Assembly: GCA_964036665.1 (NCBI GenBank)
Contig: OZ038529.1
Location: 124,001 to 188,000 of the forward strand
DNA from: Gordius sp. MW1
Taxonomy: Eukaryota > Nematomorpha > Gordioida > Gordea > Gordiidae
Length of the DNA: 64,000 nt
Direction of reading: 5' to 3'
Part shown: piece after piece, positions 22,970-33,960 of the stretch
Layout: every line of letters starts with the position of its first letter
Numbering within the stretch: position 1 is the stretch's first letter
Program-made: the position numbers and the translations under genes
Notes under the pieces: model-generated
The model's database searches: none
What the model saw: only the letters and a program-made list of their open reading frames with translations
What the model was told of the DNA's origin: nothing

Positions 22970-23090
22970 GGAGTTGTTCATAGAGCAATATTATTTTATC
23001 TGAAACAGATAACCAGCAAAACCATGTCTTTTTTTTAAACAGTGCATCTTCCCGTGGTGAATTGTGACAAAATATTATAAATCAGTTTCC
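22970..23090 (+). repeat. Diverged duplicate of part of the 21.1-21.4 kb open frame
   Basis: GGAGTTGTTCATAGAGCAAT, GATAACCAGCAAAACCATGT and a CATCTTCCCGTGGTGAATT block align with 21231-21345. The reading frame is interrupted. Confidence 0.5.
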
Positions 23091-23387
23091 TTCTATATCG
23101 TCAGAATAGAATAGGTTGAGTTGCGTGCTTACCTGGTAGACCTGCTCCTGCAGATCTCTAGATGTTATTAAAAAACACCTAAAAATAAACAAGATTTTTT
23201 GCTAGTTTAATTTCAAAATTTTGCAAAAATAGGGAACATGTCGCATGGATGGGTGGAGTTAATTGTCATAAATTTTATCACAAATCACGATGGTCAAAAA
23301 ACAGAAATACTATTAACTTGCAAAGTTAATTATAAACTAAATAAATTTTGTAATGCTCATGTTCGTTTAGTTTTCTTGAATTCGATT

Positions 23388-26300
23388 TTATTCGATTTTC
23401 TTGTAAACTCTCGTACATACAATCCGTCCAGCGGTGAGTGTCTAAAAAATATTAAACTTATTATTGTGTAAACATAGACTAGATAGACTGCTCATCAACG
23501 CACAAAATGTGTACCCTTTTTTCCACCATTTTGAAAGGCACATTGTAAAGTGGTGATCATATAAAAATTCGTAATTTTCGCAAATTAAATAATCTTAAAA
23601 AGGTAAATAAAAAAATATTGAATTGGGTAGATATCAAAAACTGCATTTTAAAATAAATATCATTTAAAAAATACATAAAAATTAAAAATGTAAAAAATGC
23701 GATTAAAGTTTGTTTAATAATATAGCGCCATCAATATTAATTGCTATTTTGTATAATATTAATTTATTGACGTTCGTTTTAATTCATAAACTAGTGAGGA
23801 AGGTAAATTGACTGTTATAGGGCAAATTACGTGGTTGAAATACATTAGTTGCCCTCTTCAAAATGGAGGAAAATTTGACACACAATTTACCATATGCAAC
23901 ATATGGCATGAACAGTCTATCTAGCCTATGAGTGTAAATTATACGTATATTAAAGCTTTCTTGTTAATAACTATTCAAGTCACGTATTTCCATAGACTAC
24001 ATAGACTGCTCATCACGGTATAAAATGTGTGTGTTTTTTTCCGCCATTTTGATGAACAATACCGTCCTATATCACATAATGGCGTTTTGCGCTCTGCCGT
24101 CTTTTTCGAACAGGGGAGGTAAAGAAAAAAGGTTTTGATTCCATAAATAAGTAAGATATTACTAAATATATGATATTTTTAAAAAATTTTAATAACATTA
24201 CAGTTTTTACATTTTTAATTTTTATGAAATGTGTCAATAATAAATTTTTTAAAAATATCATATCAGTAATATCTTACTTATTTATGGAATCAAAACCTTT
24301 TTTCTTTACCTCCCCTGTTCGAAAAAGACGGCAGAGCGCAAAACGCCATTATGTGATATAGGACGGTATTGTTCATCAAAATGGCGGCAAATTTCACACA
24401 CAATTTGCCATATGGAATATATGACATGAGCAGTCTATGTAGTCTATGCGTATTTCAGACATAGAGTATGATTTTTGCAATTCTTATTAGATATAAGCAG
24501 TCTTGAAAATTTTTGTATACAAAGCTTCTAAATATTAGAAAATTTAACATTGGAATACTATCTAAGGTCCACTTATGTTAGCTATTTTGAGAACAATATA
24601 TGCTTAGTTACAGGAGGGGGGGGGGAAGGAGAGGCAATATCCCCCTCCCCTTCCCCCATCCAAATTAATAAATTATTTACTTAAAAAATTAGAGTAAATA
24701 AAAATTACCATTTTCATTTCTTTTCCACTAAATTCCCTTATGTTGGTGGAATCTTTAGCTCCCTCCTTTTGTGCCTTTTGTACGTGGATCAACTTATCGC
24801 CGTCCCGTGTTATTACGGACTTGTGGAGATAAATGGATGATTTTTAAAATTTATAAATAAAGGCCCTATACCGAATCTTAGAAAATTTGATGTTGAGTGT
24901 CTATTCGGTAATTCTACATTTTAAAATTAACTAACGCCTAACGGCCTAAGTAGATTCATTAATTACAAAAACAATCATTTTAAAGACATATGTTATGTAT
25001 CAATGGCCTAAGCTAAGCATGATTTAAATAGAAATTTGGCAACCGAATTTTTATCCCAAATTTTAGCTCTATTTTTAATGATTTTTAAATAATTTTTACT
25101 GCCCATAGTGCTTCCGCTGACTACGCCCATGTATGTTTTTATATTCGTTAAATCTACACAACATCCTAGGTCATTTGTAAATGACGGAGATAGATACTAC
25201 TTATTTATTAAAATAAGTTGGATAAAATTCAATTCTGACCAAGAAGTGTTAAGGATTAATTACCTCGTCAATCATTTTAACGTAGAGTTGCAACTTTATA
25301 TATAACCACTTTTACTTCATATGTATAAAATTGCTGAAAACTGAACATGTAAAGTAATGAAGTGAACTTTATGAAAAAGCAAAAACATGGGAGGGATGTA
25401 CCTAAATTAGTTCCCTATTAAGAAAAAAGATTTTTCGCGGATCTACAACAACTCTAACTACTCAAAAGCACCGCAAAAACTTTACGAAACTTGATAGGAT
25501 TTTGTATAATTTTAAGAAAATCTCGATGTGGTCTTATAACTTTCGCAAACTTTTCAACGGCTAAACTCGAACGTGTTAGGTAGCGATGCTGCACATGGGT
25601 GTAGTCAGGGGGTGGCTAGAAGGAACTCCCCCCCCCTTGCTTTTTGATCTTGGCTACGCTCATGTTGATACTTAAATGTACAAGAAAATGAAATAAATTA
25701 TTATAAACAAAATTCTCATCCTCGAGCACATACCTTACATTTGACCCCATCGGCGCGGTCCTCTTCAAATTCTTGACCCAAGTGAAACTTGATCGTGCTA
25801 CTCTTGAATAGCATATCCGTTTTTATCGTCCATTCTCCGCTGCTTTCTTCTATGGTTGTCACAGGTGTCGCCGCGCATGCCATTTTACGGGTCACCAAAC
25901 CCACCCCTTAATGATATAAATACGTTTATTATTCGTTTAAAATAAATATTTTGCCAATAAAAATTAAGTATTGTAAATTCTTGAAAACATTCTGATATTG
26001 AGATTGAATCATATTTACAAACATGCCAATTTTTTGTTTTATAAAAAAAAGGATTAATAGTAAAAAATTTGACAGACAAAAAACAAATTTGATTTAAATT
26101 TAGGAAAACAATATTGTAGCATTATAGAACTATTGTGTAACCTTCAAACTTCTATAGAGGAAAAACGGTTTTTGGGGTTATTAGTAGCCTTAACAAAGAA
26201 AAATTTTTGCACATAAAAATAAAAATTATTTGCTTATATATTTAAAACTAATTTAATTTTATCCTACAAAGGGATATTTTTCTATAACAACCGTCTATTA

Positions 26301-27584
26301 AATTTATATTTGCAATATAACATGTTAAATTATTAATCATTTAAAAAATAGGGGTCGGGGCTAATAGGAGAGGGGCCAGGGTAAGCCTTTCTCATTGTAT
26401 CTTACCTCGTAAAGAAAAATGACAATATTTGAAAAACAAAAATTTCATTTTATTATTTAACTTATTGTAATTGAAGAAAAATAGATTTAATGATACATTA
26501 GTAAGGTATTAAAAGAGATTTTCCATTGCAGAGTCTGTCTTTTATGGGTACATAATTCAAATTGTCATCTTGATTTTTTCCTATTTGAATTATCTATATA
26601 CCCATCTTTCAATAGCATTCTCAATGTTTTTTTTTATTAAAAAACAATCTTATTATTAATATGAGTTGCCACTAATAAGAAGTGAAAACGTCAGGGATAT
26701 TCTATCCCCCGAACAGGGGTATGATTAGCCCCGGGCATTTTTAAAAATGTTAGAATTTTGATTTTTTAAACCCAATTCATGAAAAAACTATCAGCTTTTC
26801 TAAATTTTTGTCCTATAGTAGAAATAGATAAAAATTTGTTTGAATAAAAAAATTATAAAAAACTTTTTTAGTTTTTTTAAAACGTGATTTAATTTTTTAT
26901 GGCTATTTAATCCCCGGTCTCCTTTATTCGTTAAATTGTAATTTTATAATATATTTTAAATATTAAGCTAATATCACATAATAAAAACACCTAAGAAAGA
27001 AAAAAATTCATACTAAGTAAGGATATGAAACTACATTGTAATAGTTAAGATTATGTAAAACATTCACATATTTGAGGACATATAATGTTATTGCCAAAAT
27101 TAGCATTAGCGCCATCTATAACATATTTTTACAAGTTATAAAAATAATATAAATCCTCACTTATAAAGGCGTCCTAAGTCAGTTAATAAATTTGATGGGG
27201 TCAGTTGTTAGTCAGCCAATTGCATTATTCCATATTTTCAACAACAAAAACTATCTTTTATTAGGGATAATAAGCTTGATAAAATGTTATAAGAAACATA
27301 ATGTAAGGACAACTTTTGCAAACTAATTAGGCTACCATATCCGAAAATTGCTAGAGGTATAGGTAGGGTAGTACCTACCATTCATAAAAGCACATTAAAT
27401 TTTAATGAGTGGACTACCATAAGTGTAGTAGACCTTGATAACTTAGCTCTAAGATTTCAAATACAAAAATCAATAGTTGTGTTTTGAAAGTTTATAAATG
27501 ACAAAAAAACATACCTAATTCAGACATGTATTCGTCAAAGTTTTGACTATCTATCAATTGATATTTTCCCACTATGGTAGCCAT
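23388..27584 (-). CDS. Fatty-acid-binding protein (FABP/intracellular lipid-binding family), four exons, complete
   Basis: Cytoplasmic lipid carrier with the ten-strand beta-clam fold, predicted 135 residues. Exons: 27584-27515 (starts MATIVGKYQLIDSQNFDEYM), 25906-25734 (GVGLVTRKMACAATP, WTIKTDMLFKSSTIKF, FEEDRADGVKCK), 24819-24709 (SVITRDGDKLIHVQKA), 23441-23388 (TLTAGRIVCTRVYKKIE then stop). Splice phases match throughout. The terminal arginine and tyrosine (CTRVY) are the residues that usually hold the ligand carboxylate. Introns interrupt the same places as in vertebrate FABP genes: after about residue 24 within a glycine codon, and exon 2 is exactly 173 nt. Intron 3 holds two 458-bp foldback elements. 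I do not assign a subtype. Confidence 0.95.
23473..23930. mobile_element. Foldback element (CATAGACTAGATAGACTGCT), copy A, 458 bp
   Basis: Starts CATAGACTAGATAGACTGCT and ends AACAGTCTATCTAGCCTATG, an inverted pair, with inner arms TTTTTTCCACCATTTTGA and TTCAAAATGGAGGAAAA. It lies in intron 3 of the FABP gene, some 30 bp from exon 4. Confidence 0.8.
23991..24448. mobile_element. Near-perfect foldback element, copy B, 458 bp
   Basis: Same termini (CATAGACTACATAGACTGCT and AGCAGTCTATGTAGTCTATG) and same length as copy A, but a different interior. Its arms are very similar to each other; 24081-24162 and 24268-24349 are exact reverse complements. The identical peptides read on opposite strands here (24067-24261 and 24170-24361) result from this palindrome and are not genes. 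Confidence 0.9.
25594..25664. mobile_element. Internally deleted CATGGGCGTAGCCA MITE
   Basis: Only 71 bp remain: both termini (CATGGGTGTAGTCAGG and TTGGCTACGCTCATG) around a C-run, showing internal deletion. It lies just 3' of the FABP exon 2 splice donor, in FABP intron 2. Confidence 0.65.
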
Positions 27585-29459
27585 TTTGTCCACAAATTAT
27601 CGATCGTCTAGTTTAAATAAAATCTTAAAAAAATATATTTGTTCAGAACTGCACAAGTTGATTTATCTCATTTGTAAATGCTTTAAAATTTAGAGAATAG
27701 CAAATAAAACAATCATTTTACAAAAAATGTTAATAATAATTTAATCTTTGAAATTTCTATCTTAATTATACTAACTAGATGACAGGAAAAAAGATCTAAA
27801 ATAAAATATTATATAACATTCACTTTTTAAAAATTGAGCGTTATGGTAATCCTATGAGACAGGAACGAATCTAATTTTTGTTTAATTTACTAAGGTTTTA
27901 GTTAAAATCAAAATTTGTTTTTGCTTTCCTGCCTAATCATTTCAAATTATTTTTTGTCTCGCATTTCTTAAATTTCAACTTTAAAAGTTTGAAAATGAAA
28001 TTGATAGATTGAGCAGTTGTTTTTGAAAATAATATTAAAAAATACCAGATTAATTATAACAGCTGGTAAAGTTTCTTCACATCGACAAAGTAATTGCCTT
28101 GCTCCCGAAGTATATTAAATGGCAAAAATAAGTGATTAGTTTTTTGAATAAATTATCGACGCCTCTTAGTGAAAAAAGATAAAACTGTCACAAATTCTTA
28201 TTCACAAAATTTTAAAATAAGACTTTATATTTTAAAGTATTTAAAAGAAGGTTTATAATTATTTTTAATTATTTTTAATTATAAGAAACACTTACTCATA
28301 TATTTAGAATAATAGTCGAAGGCAATAGAGTCTTAGTATATTGCACAGTGAATTTTAATGATAAATTTTCTATTAATAGGAGGGGTGATTGTGTGCCTAA
28401 AGCGAATGTACAACTTGATTAAACATAGGTTAATATAGGCCCCTCGTAATTATATTTTGCCAACACTAAGTAAACAGTGCGCCGTTGGAATCATCCCATT
28501 GGATCAGGTGATTTTGTTAACGGAAACCTTAGCAAAGATCTAAACTTATGTTTAAACTACAATAATGGTTAGATAAATTTTAAAAAAAATTTGAATTATA
28601 CAAAAAGTTTAGAAATATCTTACTTTTAATATAACAAGTTCAAACTCTTTATAAAGTTGTAAAGTATGGTAACTGGTTAATATTAAAGGCACTCCAGCTA
28701 AGCGGGATATGAATTTTTTAATGTGTTTTAGTAGATTTTAAAAAATATTTTTACATGTAAAACTTTTTCACATTAGTTATAAAGTACCTATTTTGAGAAA
28801 TAAAATTAATATCTAAAAATATTGTATAAAGTTTGATATATTTTTGGAACTTACTATTTAGGGTGGTAAAGTTTGAAGGTGGAATCAAGAATATTATTTT
28901 ATGAAAGGCTGATGTAGTTAACGAGCAAGGAAAAGGGGGGGAGTTGAAAACCTTGAGATCAATTTTTTTATAAGGCAAATTTAGTATGGAACCTTGATGT
29001 AGGAGTCCTTATGCTTATACACGATAGGGAAAAAGCTGATAAATTATATGAATTTCAGTTTAATTAGGTGGAAAATAGGTTTTAAAATTGGACAAGCTTA
29101 ACTTTTTTATAAAGTAACTTTTTACAACATAAATCTTTAATATTTTATAAAAAAAATACATGGCAAATAGAAGGCGGAATGCAGATATTACTTAATAAAG
29201 CATTAAAGTTTGGCCTATATGTATAAATTTGAGAAATATAATTATAAAGTAAAAATAACAAATAAAATAGCATGAAAAGAGGTATATCAAAAAAAATAAA
29301 AACCCTTAATAAAATATTATTGAATTTTAAAAAAATTACAAATAGTACACTGATCTAAATAAATACTTAGAAGCAAAGTTGGAAATATGTAAAATGATAA
29401 AAAGCATTAAAAAAACTTATAAAAATTAAATTTTTAAAAATTTATAATATAAATTTGAT
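27585..29459. other. AT-rich intergenic DNA upstream of FABP
   Basis: Should include the FABP promoter on the minus strand. No coding region, RNA gene or clear mobile element was recognised. Confidence 0.4.
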
Positions 29460-29519
29460 TCTCGAACCCACGGCCTTTATGAAGATAAGAAAAGACCCTG
29501 TAGTCAAACCCTAGCTGCT

Positions 29520-29760
29520 TGGGAAAATGGACTCTGTTTAGCTTGGGACTATACATGTATCGCCGTGTTTGCCCCCATCTAATCAAAACAAAGATCCTCT
29601 CTCTTCAGCCGAGGCAATAAAAATTTCAAAATATTCGGAACTTAACAACACTATAAATCTGTACCACTGCGACAATGTCTCTAAAAACCTTTGCCCTCCC
29701 CCCAACCTTGAAATTATTTTAAAAAATAGGGAAACTAATTTATTTGCTATCTCATGATAA
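29520..29760 (+). pseudogene. Fragment of the C-terminal domain of the 36-39 kb reverse-transcriptase element family
   Basis: Reads WENGLCLAWDYTCIAVFAP in one frame, then NKDPLSSAEAIKISKYSELN in the next. The same WDYTCID and K-KYS signature occurs in the reverse-transcriptase relic at 38560-38700. This region in the family looks like a nuclease-type fold (inference). Only the 3' end is present; it is frameshifted and therefore dead. Confidence 0.6.
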
Positions 29761-29769
29761 TCGCAATTT

Positions 29770-30420
29770 TTTTTTATAAAACATAAAATCGGCATTACTA
29801 TTTGTAAATGTAATGCAATAGAAATTTCGGCCATATATTTATAATACTTAACTTTTTTTATTTATTTTAATCATGTTTACAAAATATATATTTTTACCTT
29901 GACAAATTAAATAAGAAATAAAAAATTAAATAATATATAAGATTTAATAAGAAAATTTATTCCCAAACATGTAAATAATACCCAAATCAAATAAAAAAAG
30001 GAAAATTATGTAAAATGTTTAAGAATTTGTTCAAATATGAGTGTAAAAAGGAGATAACAATTTAATCTTATTACGAATTGCACCTTAAAAAATTAAAATA
30101 AAATTTCTTAAAATTAAAATTATAAGTTTAGGTTTAATATTTGATTAAACACATTTATATTATTAGTAATTACTTGGCGCTAAAATCGTTATATTGAAAA
30201 TTAATAAATATAATTTGCAGAATTATTTAGTCAGTTTCGCAATTATCCAAGATAATTCGACAACCTAGACAGGTTGCCAAAAGAAATTCACTAAGCAGCA
30301 AAAATAAAAGTAACAAGGAGTTTGGCCTCTGGCCGGGATCATGCTAAGTAAAGCAAGGGTTATCATTAATTTGCATGGGAATATAGAGCCAATTTCGCAG
30401 TAATTCGATATATAGCAACG
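29770..30420. other. AT-rich intergenic DNA without recognised features
   Basis: No gene or repeat seen. Confidence 0.4.
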
Positions 30421-30427
30421 CCGGGAC

Positions 30428-30658
30428 CGGGTCAAAATAGCAGAAAAAAACAGCAGAATTGGTCAGAACTGGTCAGATCAAGATTGGTCAGGAGGGTTAA
30501 GGTTTGGGTTAGTGTTGTCAGCGTTTTAGGTTAGGGTCAGGGTTAGGATTAGATGCACATCAAATTCCCTCCCCATTTGAGATTTAATTCTAATATATTG
30601 ATTATCTAAAATCTTGTTCTGACCAATTCTGCTGTTTTTTTCTGCTATTTTGACCCCG
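30428..30658. mobile_element. MITE of about 230 bp (GGGTCAAAATAGCAGAAAA termini)
   Basis: Inverted termini GGGTCAAAATAGCAGAAAAA and TTTTTCTGCTATTTTGACCC, continued by AGCAGAATTGGTCAGAAC and its complement. The centre has irregular GGTTAGGGT-like words. Non-coding. Confidence 0.75.
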
Positions 30659-30764
30659 ATTCAGCAACGCCCTAGACAAATTGTCAAAATAAATCTATCA
30701 ACAAGGGTAACAGTAGGGCACAAAAACAATTAACGAATTCGGGCGCGGGCGAGGTCGAAAAAAA

Positions 30765-30895
30765 TAAAAGACAACTAGCGGTCATTAGCTGGTGCATTTG
30801 CGAAAGCAAAATAAAAGTCTTTAAAAAAGCACAATGCACAGCCATTAAAAATCCCTATAAATTTCTATAGCGATTATTAAAAAGACAAGAAACCC
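30765..30895. repeat. Dispersed repeat shared with 6790-6930
   Basis: AGCGGTCATTAGCTGGTGCA, TTTCTATAGCGATTATTAAA and neighbouring words recur at 6810-6920 in a TTC27 intron. Family unknown. Confidence 0.45.
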
Positions 30896-30920
30896 TTAAA
30901 AATTAAATAAATTTATGTTT

Positions 30921-30991
30921 TGCCCCCCCCCCCTCCAAATTAAACTTTAAAAATTCCCCCCCCCCTAATCCAAAACATGGCTAAGCCCATG
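30921..30991. mobile_element. Fragment of CATGGGCGTAGCCA MITE
   Basis: Two long C-runs, the AATTAAACTTT spacer and the right terminus ATGGCTAAGCCCATG remain; the left terminus is missing. Confidence 0.55.
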
Positions 30992-31028
30992 AATCCTACT
31001 TATCCGTAGCAATATTAAAATCACTTCT

Positions 31029-31279
31029 GTGCAAATCGTAATATGTGCATTTCGTAATACAGGCAAGAATTGCTTATGCGCATGCGCAGTTATAACCCTC
31101 CGCGTTTGGTAAGTTTTCTAATATTATTATCTTTTATTTTGTAAATATTATTATCGTTTATTTTGTAAATTTAATGTAATCTAGGCAAAATGTAATATAG
31201 GCAAGGGTTAGGGTTAGATTAATGATTTATTTGATAATATGTATTACTTATTACGAAATGCACATATTACGAAATGCAC
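31029..31279. mobile_element. MITE of about 250 bp (TGCATTTCGTAATA termini)
   Basis: Each end carries two closely spaced copies of GTGCATTTCGTAATA (or its complement TATTACGAAATGCAC). The middle includes GGGTTAGGGTTAGATT and a GCGCATGCGC palindrome. Non-coding. Confidence 0.7.
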
Positions 31280-31744
31280 CAGATTCTATTAAAATAGTCA
31301 AATATCTGCATTTAGAAAAATATGTTTTAATAAAGTTTTTATTCCGTCAATGGTTTCCTGTCCTGCTATTTTTGACACAAAGTCATTGGCGCCTTAATAT
31401 AATTAATATGAAATGCTTGAGGTTACATTCTTACGCAATACATTTTGAATGAAAAGGTAATTCCTAAAGCAAAACTAAAAAGCTTGTTATTTGGCCTGTG
31501 CTCCTTGATAAATTCCACTTATTATTCATATTTTTAAATTTGTAACTTTACAAAAGTTTATCCGAAAAATGTTTCCGTCAAACGTTTTTTGGATGATATA
31601 AACTTTAAATTTTTATTCAATAATTGAACAAATAAGTATAACGTATAGGTAAAACAGTATAATATACTTTTTTAGTCAAGGAACAAAACGTAACAAGCAA
31701 CAAGCGATAAACTATATAGGGATATAAATGGAAAGAGGGATGGA

Positions 31745-32559
31745 TTATGGATCAATGCATTGACAAGTTGGACATCCTTTATTATTAAGGATACGACCGT
31801 ATTTACAATGGGTTACTGCAAAGCACTCCAAGATCGGACAGGGATTACAAGTGCAAGTGGGGCAGCCTCTTCTATTTAAAACATGACCGTGTTCACAATC
31901 CGTGTCATCTAAACAAGGTAGCTTGATGCATGGTCTACAGGAGCAAATAGGGCAGCCCTGTTCATTCGTATTGTGGCCGAAGTTGCAATTGGAATTCAGG
32001 AGACAGGGCAAGTCAGTTGGACACAATTTGCAATCGCAAATGAGACAATTGGTGATGGGATCTACAGCGTGACCCAGGGTACAATTGGTGTAACTCAAGC
32101 AGGTTAGGGTTGGACAGGCTACAAATAAATATGTATCAAATGGGTGGGAAAAATATGATTGACGATTGCTGAGTATTCTTGAATTTTGTAAAAAGAATGT
32201 GATATTTAATACTACTTACGCAGGCATTCGCACAATTGACACCCGTCAATATCGGTTTTGAATCCGTGAAGGCAAACTATATCACAAGGTGATACGTGGC
32301 ACTCCACTAAAATGGAGAAAACATTTATGAAGGATATCCAACATAAAATTTCAATATATTTATGTTTAATATGTAAAATTGAATTTAAAAATACGTGATT
32401 CTAAAAGTTGTATATAATCAGAATATTTATAGACTTACCTATAAATAAATGGATGAATAATCAATATTATCAAAAAAATACGTATATGAAATCTGTATAT
32501 TTACCAGTTGGACGAATTTGACACAGAAAAAGGCCTAAGAAGATAGGAAAAGCAATCAT
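31745..32559 (-). CDS. Secreted cysteine-rich protein with five antistasin-like repeats
   Basis: Three exons: 32559-32505 (MIAFPIFLGLFLCQIRPT, a signal peptide), 32306-32220 and 32118-31745, with matching phases. The mature protein is a string of five repeats with the antistasin pattern C-x-C...C..G....GC..C.C: CHVSPCDIVCLHG..., CPTLTCLSYTNCTLGHA..., CLLNSNCNFGHN..., CLDDTDCEHGHVLNRRGCP, CFAVTHCKYGRILNNKGCP. Total about 167 residues. Antistasin-type domains generally act as extracellular serine-protease inhibitors; the actual target here is unknown. The gene stands alone, on the same strand as the ATPase downstream of it. Confidence 0.88.
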
Positions 32560-33960
32560 TTGAGAGAAAATAATTATTAAAATATAAGGAGATTAAAACT
32601 TAGCAGAATAACCGCTTTAAATACCTCATTACATGATATGTATCAACATCAATAAATTTAGCAAATTGACATGATAGTAATTGTCATTTATCCAATTACT
32701 TGGTCATAAATTTGTGTCACATTCTCTTTCCCCTTTGGCATTTTATCGCAAATCCGATGTTGCATTATAAATTAAAGCGTAGAATTGAAGGATAACAATA
32801 AGTTTTGAGGGAAAATTATGATTTTTTGTTTAAATTATTATAAATACTTTAAACATAAAATAAGATTTATACATATGATAAACTATCTCCAGGCCGATGT
32901 GCAAGAAGAAATCTTTTAATTATTCGACCAAGTATTTTATCCGGCACCTTTTTTTTATTATTATCATAACAAATATCTCGAAATATTCACTCTTTATATG
33001 TGGATTGAACTGTTTTAGCAAAAAAAAAGGTGAAATTATTTTATTAATTGTCAAACATTTTTAATTTAAATTCTACTTTAAACTTATTAGTTGTAATATT
33101 TAACCAATTCATGTTCGAGTATTAGTATAAAAAACTGGCTTATGGCTTTTTCACGATAGTAAATATAGAAAAAATAAGAAAATTATAAATCTTTGAAAAT
33201 ATTTCACAATTCTCGTTTTAAAATGTCCTATAAATAGTGCAAAATTATAACTTAAATTTATTTAAAAAAATTAATTTGCTACCTAACCTTATCATACTTT
33301 TATAGTTGCAACAAATCGTTTAAAGTGTCACTTATCTGACCTAAAATTTCACTTAGTGAGTATTTCGCAGATATATATGACTCCCCAGGCAAAGCTCAAT
33401 TTTAATGCGCTCTCATGGATGCGTTTAAAATTATAATAGTTGGAAGGGAGGGGCGGTCAAGTACTTTTAAAATAGGGTTTGAAAGTTGTAACAAATATAG
33501 TAGATAACAGGAAATTTTTCTGCCATTTGGATTTTCCTATAAAATTATTGTGCTAAGCACGAAATATAGATTTACAACCACCTTCATAAATCAAATTAAT
33601 TTATTTGCGTTTGAATTTTTAAGAAATAATCCTATTGACAAAAATCAGTCCTTTCTTAATAAGTAGAAAAACCTTGATTTCCTTCTTGAAAAATTTATAT
33701 CTTAACTGCATTTAGTTTTAAGTCATTGCAAGAAATCCAATATTTCATTTACAAAATGTAAAATAATCGCTTTATCGTCTTGGCGATCATATACCCTAGG
33801 AATAACTATTACTTGACGATTTGTTTAAACCAAACCATATTAAGAATAAATGAAAAAATCCTTGCATTTGAAAAAAACCATGAATTTATTATTTAATTTC
33901 GATAAAATTCAATACGATTCAGTATTTGTGCACAAAAAATTAATTGCAGTGAAGGCAGTT
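32560..33960. other. Intergenic DNA between the ATPase 3' end and the antistasin-like gene
   Basis: AT-rich. It should hold the 3' untranslated region of the ATPase (adjacent to 33961) and the promoter of the antistasin-like gene (near 32560-32700). No further gene or recognisable repeat seen. Confidence 0.45.

Noticed and set aside
24067..24361. Two open frames with identical C-terminal peptides on opposite strands
   Set aside because: Produced by the perfect palindrome of foldback copy B, not a gene pair.
30500..31220. GGGTTAGGGT-like words as an interstitial telomere
   Set aside because: Only irregular short words inside two MITEs; no true tandem array.
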